Assembly: GCF_011397635.1 (NCBI RefSeq)
Contig: NC_064766.1
Span: forward strand, 42,253,110-42,317,109
Origin: Epinephelus fuscoguttatus
Lineage: Eukaryota; Chordata; Actinopteri; Perciformes; Serranidae
Length of the DNA stretch: 64,000 nucleotides
Direction of reading: 5' to 3'
The position numbers and the translations under genes are program-made. The notes beneath the pieces were generated by a model. It had not been told where the DNA came from. It saw only the letters and a list, made by a program, of their open reading frames with translations, and made no database searches. This document shows, in pieces, positions 62,950-64,000 of this stretch. Each line of letters begins with the position of its first letter. Position 1 is the first letter of the stretch.

Positions 62950-64000
62950 TGAAATGAAACTTTATTGATCTGACATGAGAGGACAAACAGCAGCAGAATG
63001 TACGGAGACACATTTGCCTCAACATCACGTGTGGACAGACGGACAGTCTGAGTGTAAACCTCTTATTGGTTCTTAGTTTCACATAAATCAAAAACAAAAG
63101 GGAATAAAAGTTGCAGAGTGACGTAAACCTGCACAGGTTCACATTAAAGCTGTAAAATACAAACTGTCATGTTTAACATGTTAAAGATCAGAGTTGAGCT
63201 CCAGCTCAGAGTCACCACGGTGCTGTGAAGCAAATGATTTTCACAGCACGTCTGTTTTTACACAAAGAAGAATCCAGTAAACAAATATTTTTATTCCATA
63301 AAATAACTCCAGGATATTTATTAGAAACTGACCACAGGATGTTTTATACAGAGAAAGATGAGGGAAGATGAAGATACTGAGCCTGTCCAGCTGTGTTTAT
63401 ATGGAAATGTGAGTTATAGACAAAATAATGTCTAAAAATACAAAATAAAACTGTTATGTCATATTTTACTGAAAGACAAACAGACAGATCTGAAAAATAT
63501 TAATGTCAAAAAAAGTTAGTATTTAAAAACAGAGTAATATATAAATATTGAACAACAACAACAAAGATTAGTGAAGTCAGCAAAACATTTCTGCAAACAT
63601 GAAACAGATCTGGAGATACACAAACTCCACAAATCTCTGTCTGTCTCTAATATAGGTTAGGTACGTGAGGTTGCTATGGTTACGTTTAGGACAACAAACA
63701 TGGTGAGTCCTGTGTTTTACACAACATGGCTGCTTCCTGCTTTAATCTTGGTCACATGATCACAGGCTTCCAATATACATGGGCTCTGCACAAAGTACTG
63801 GCTCATCATTACGTTGGATATGTACAGATTTTGACGCCTTACTTTTCATTGTAAAACGTGTGAACAGTGCACGAGAACAGGCTGCACTGTGACAAAATTT
63901 TCCCAGAATGTTATGGTAGAGATATAACTATAATAAGCTGGGTGACATATCATTATTATCTATTTATGTATGTGATGTTGCGTTCACACCAAACATGATT
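62950..64000. other. Right end of window, no gene recognised
   Basis: AT-rich sequence, probably first intron of the gene that starts near 62647. No coding exon, tandem repeat or TE end can be supported. Confidence 0.4.

Overview
The window is vertebrate nuclear DNA, almost certainly from a ray-finned (teleost, probably percomorph) fish. Evidence: genes split into many short exons with GT-AG introns, abundant (CA)n/(TG)n microsatellites and minisatellites, tRNA-derived SINEs of the kind scattered through fish genomes, and many cut-and-paste DNA transposons. There are no bacterial operons, no CRISPR array and no convincing RNA gene. Most long single-frame ORFs are tandem repeats read as codons. 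Exon models were built by hand from homology, splice signals and reading phase; no alignment was run.

Layout. (1) 246-18290, minus strand: 5' half of wdr33 (WD-repeat subunit of the mRNA 3'-end processing complex). Its gene body continues off the left edge and its introns are packed with transposons, including a 4.3 kb hAT-like element with an intact 817-codon transposase. (2) About 19565-36290, plus strand: mybl1 (A-Myb transcription factor), head-to-head with wdr33 across a short interval that holds a TIR-flanked minisatellite. (3) 36290-41226, minus strand: vxn (vexin), tail-to-tail with mybl1. It can be assembled from five exons into a 195-aa protein that contains a recognisable SH3 domain. 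(4) 42540-58352, minus strand: complete adhfe1 (mitochondrial hydroxyacid-oxoacid transhydrogenase), 14 coding exons, 466 aa. (5) 62617-62913, plus strand: TATA box and probable first, non-coding exon of a further gene. By synteny this could be crh, but no coding sequence is in the window.

The block mybl1 > < vxn < adhfe1 has the same order and relative orientation as I recall for human 8q13 (ADHFE1, VXN, MYBL1), which supports the orthology calls. The genes do not form a pathway; they are a conserved neighbourhood of unrelated functions (mRNA 3' processing, germ-cell transcription, neurogenesis, GHB metabolism).

The observations most worth following are: an SH3 domain in fish vexin, where the mammalian protein is described as domain-less; a large intact hAT element inserted into a palindromic repeat whose uninterrupted relative lies 23 kb away; motif-rich tandem arrays beside mybl1, vxn and adhfe1; and dinucleotide or tetranucleotide repeats placed directly at several splice sites.
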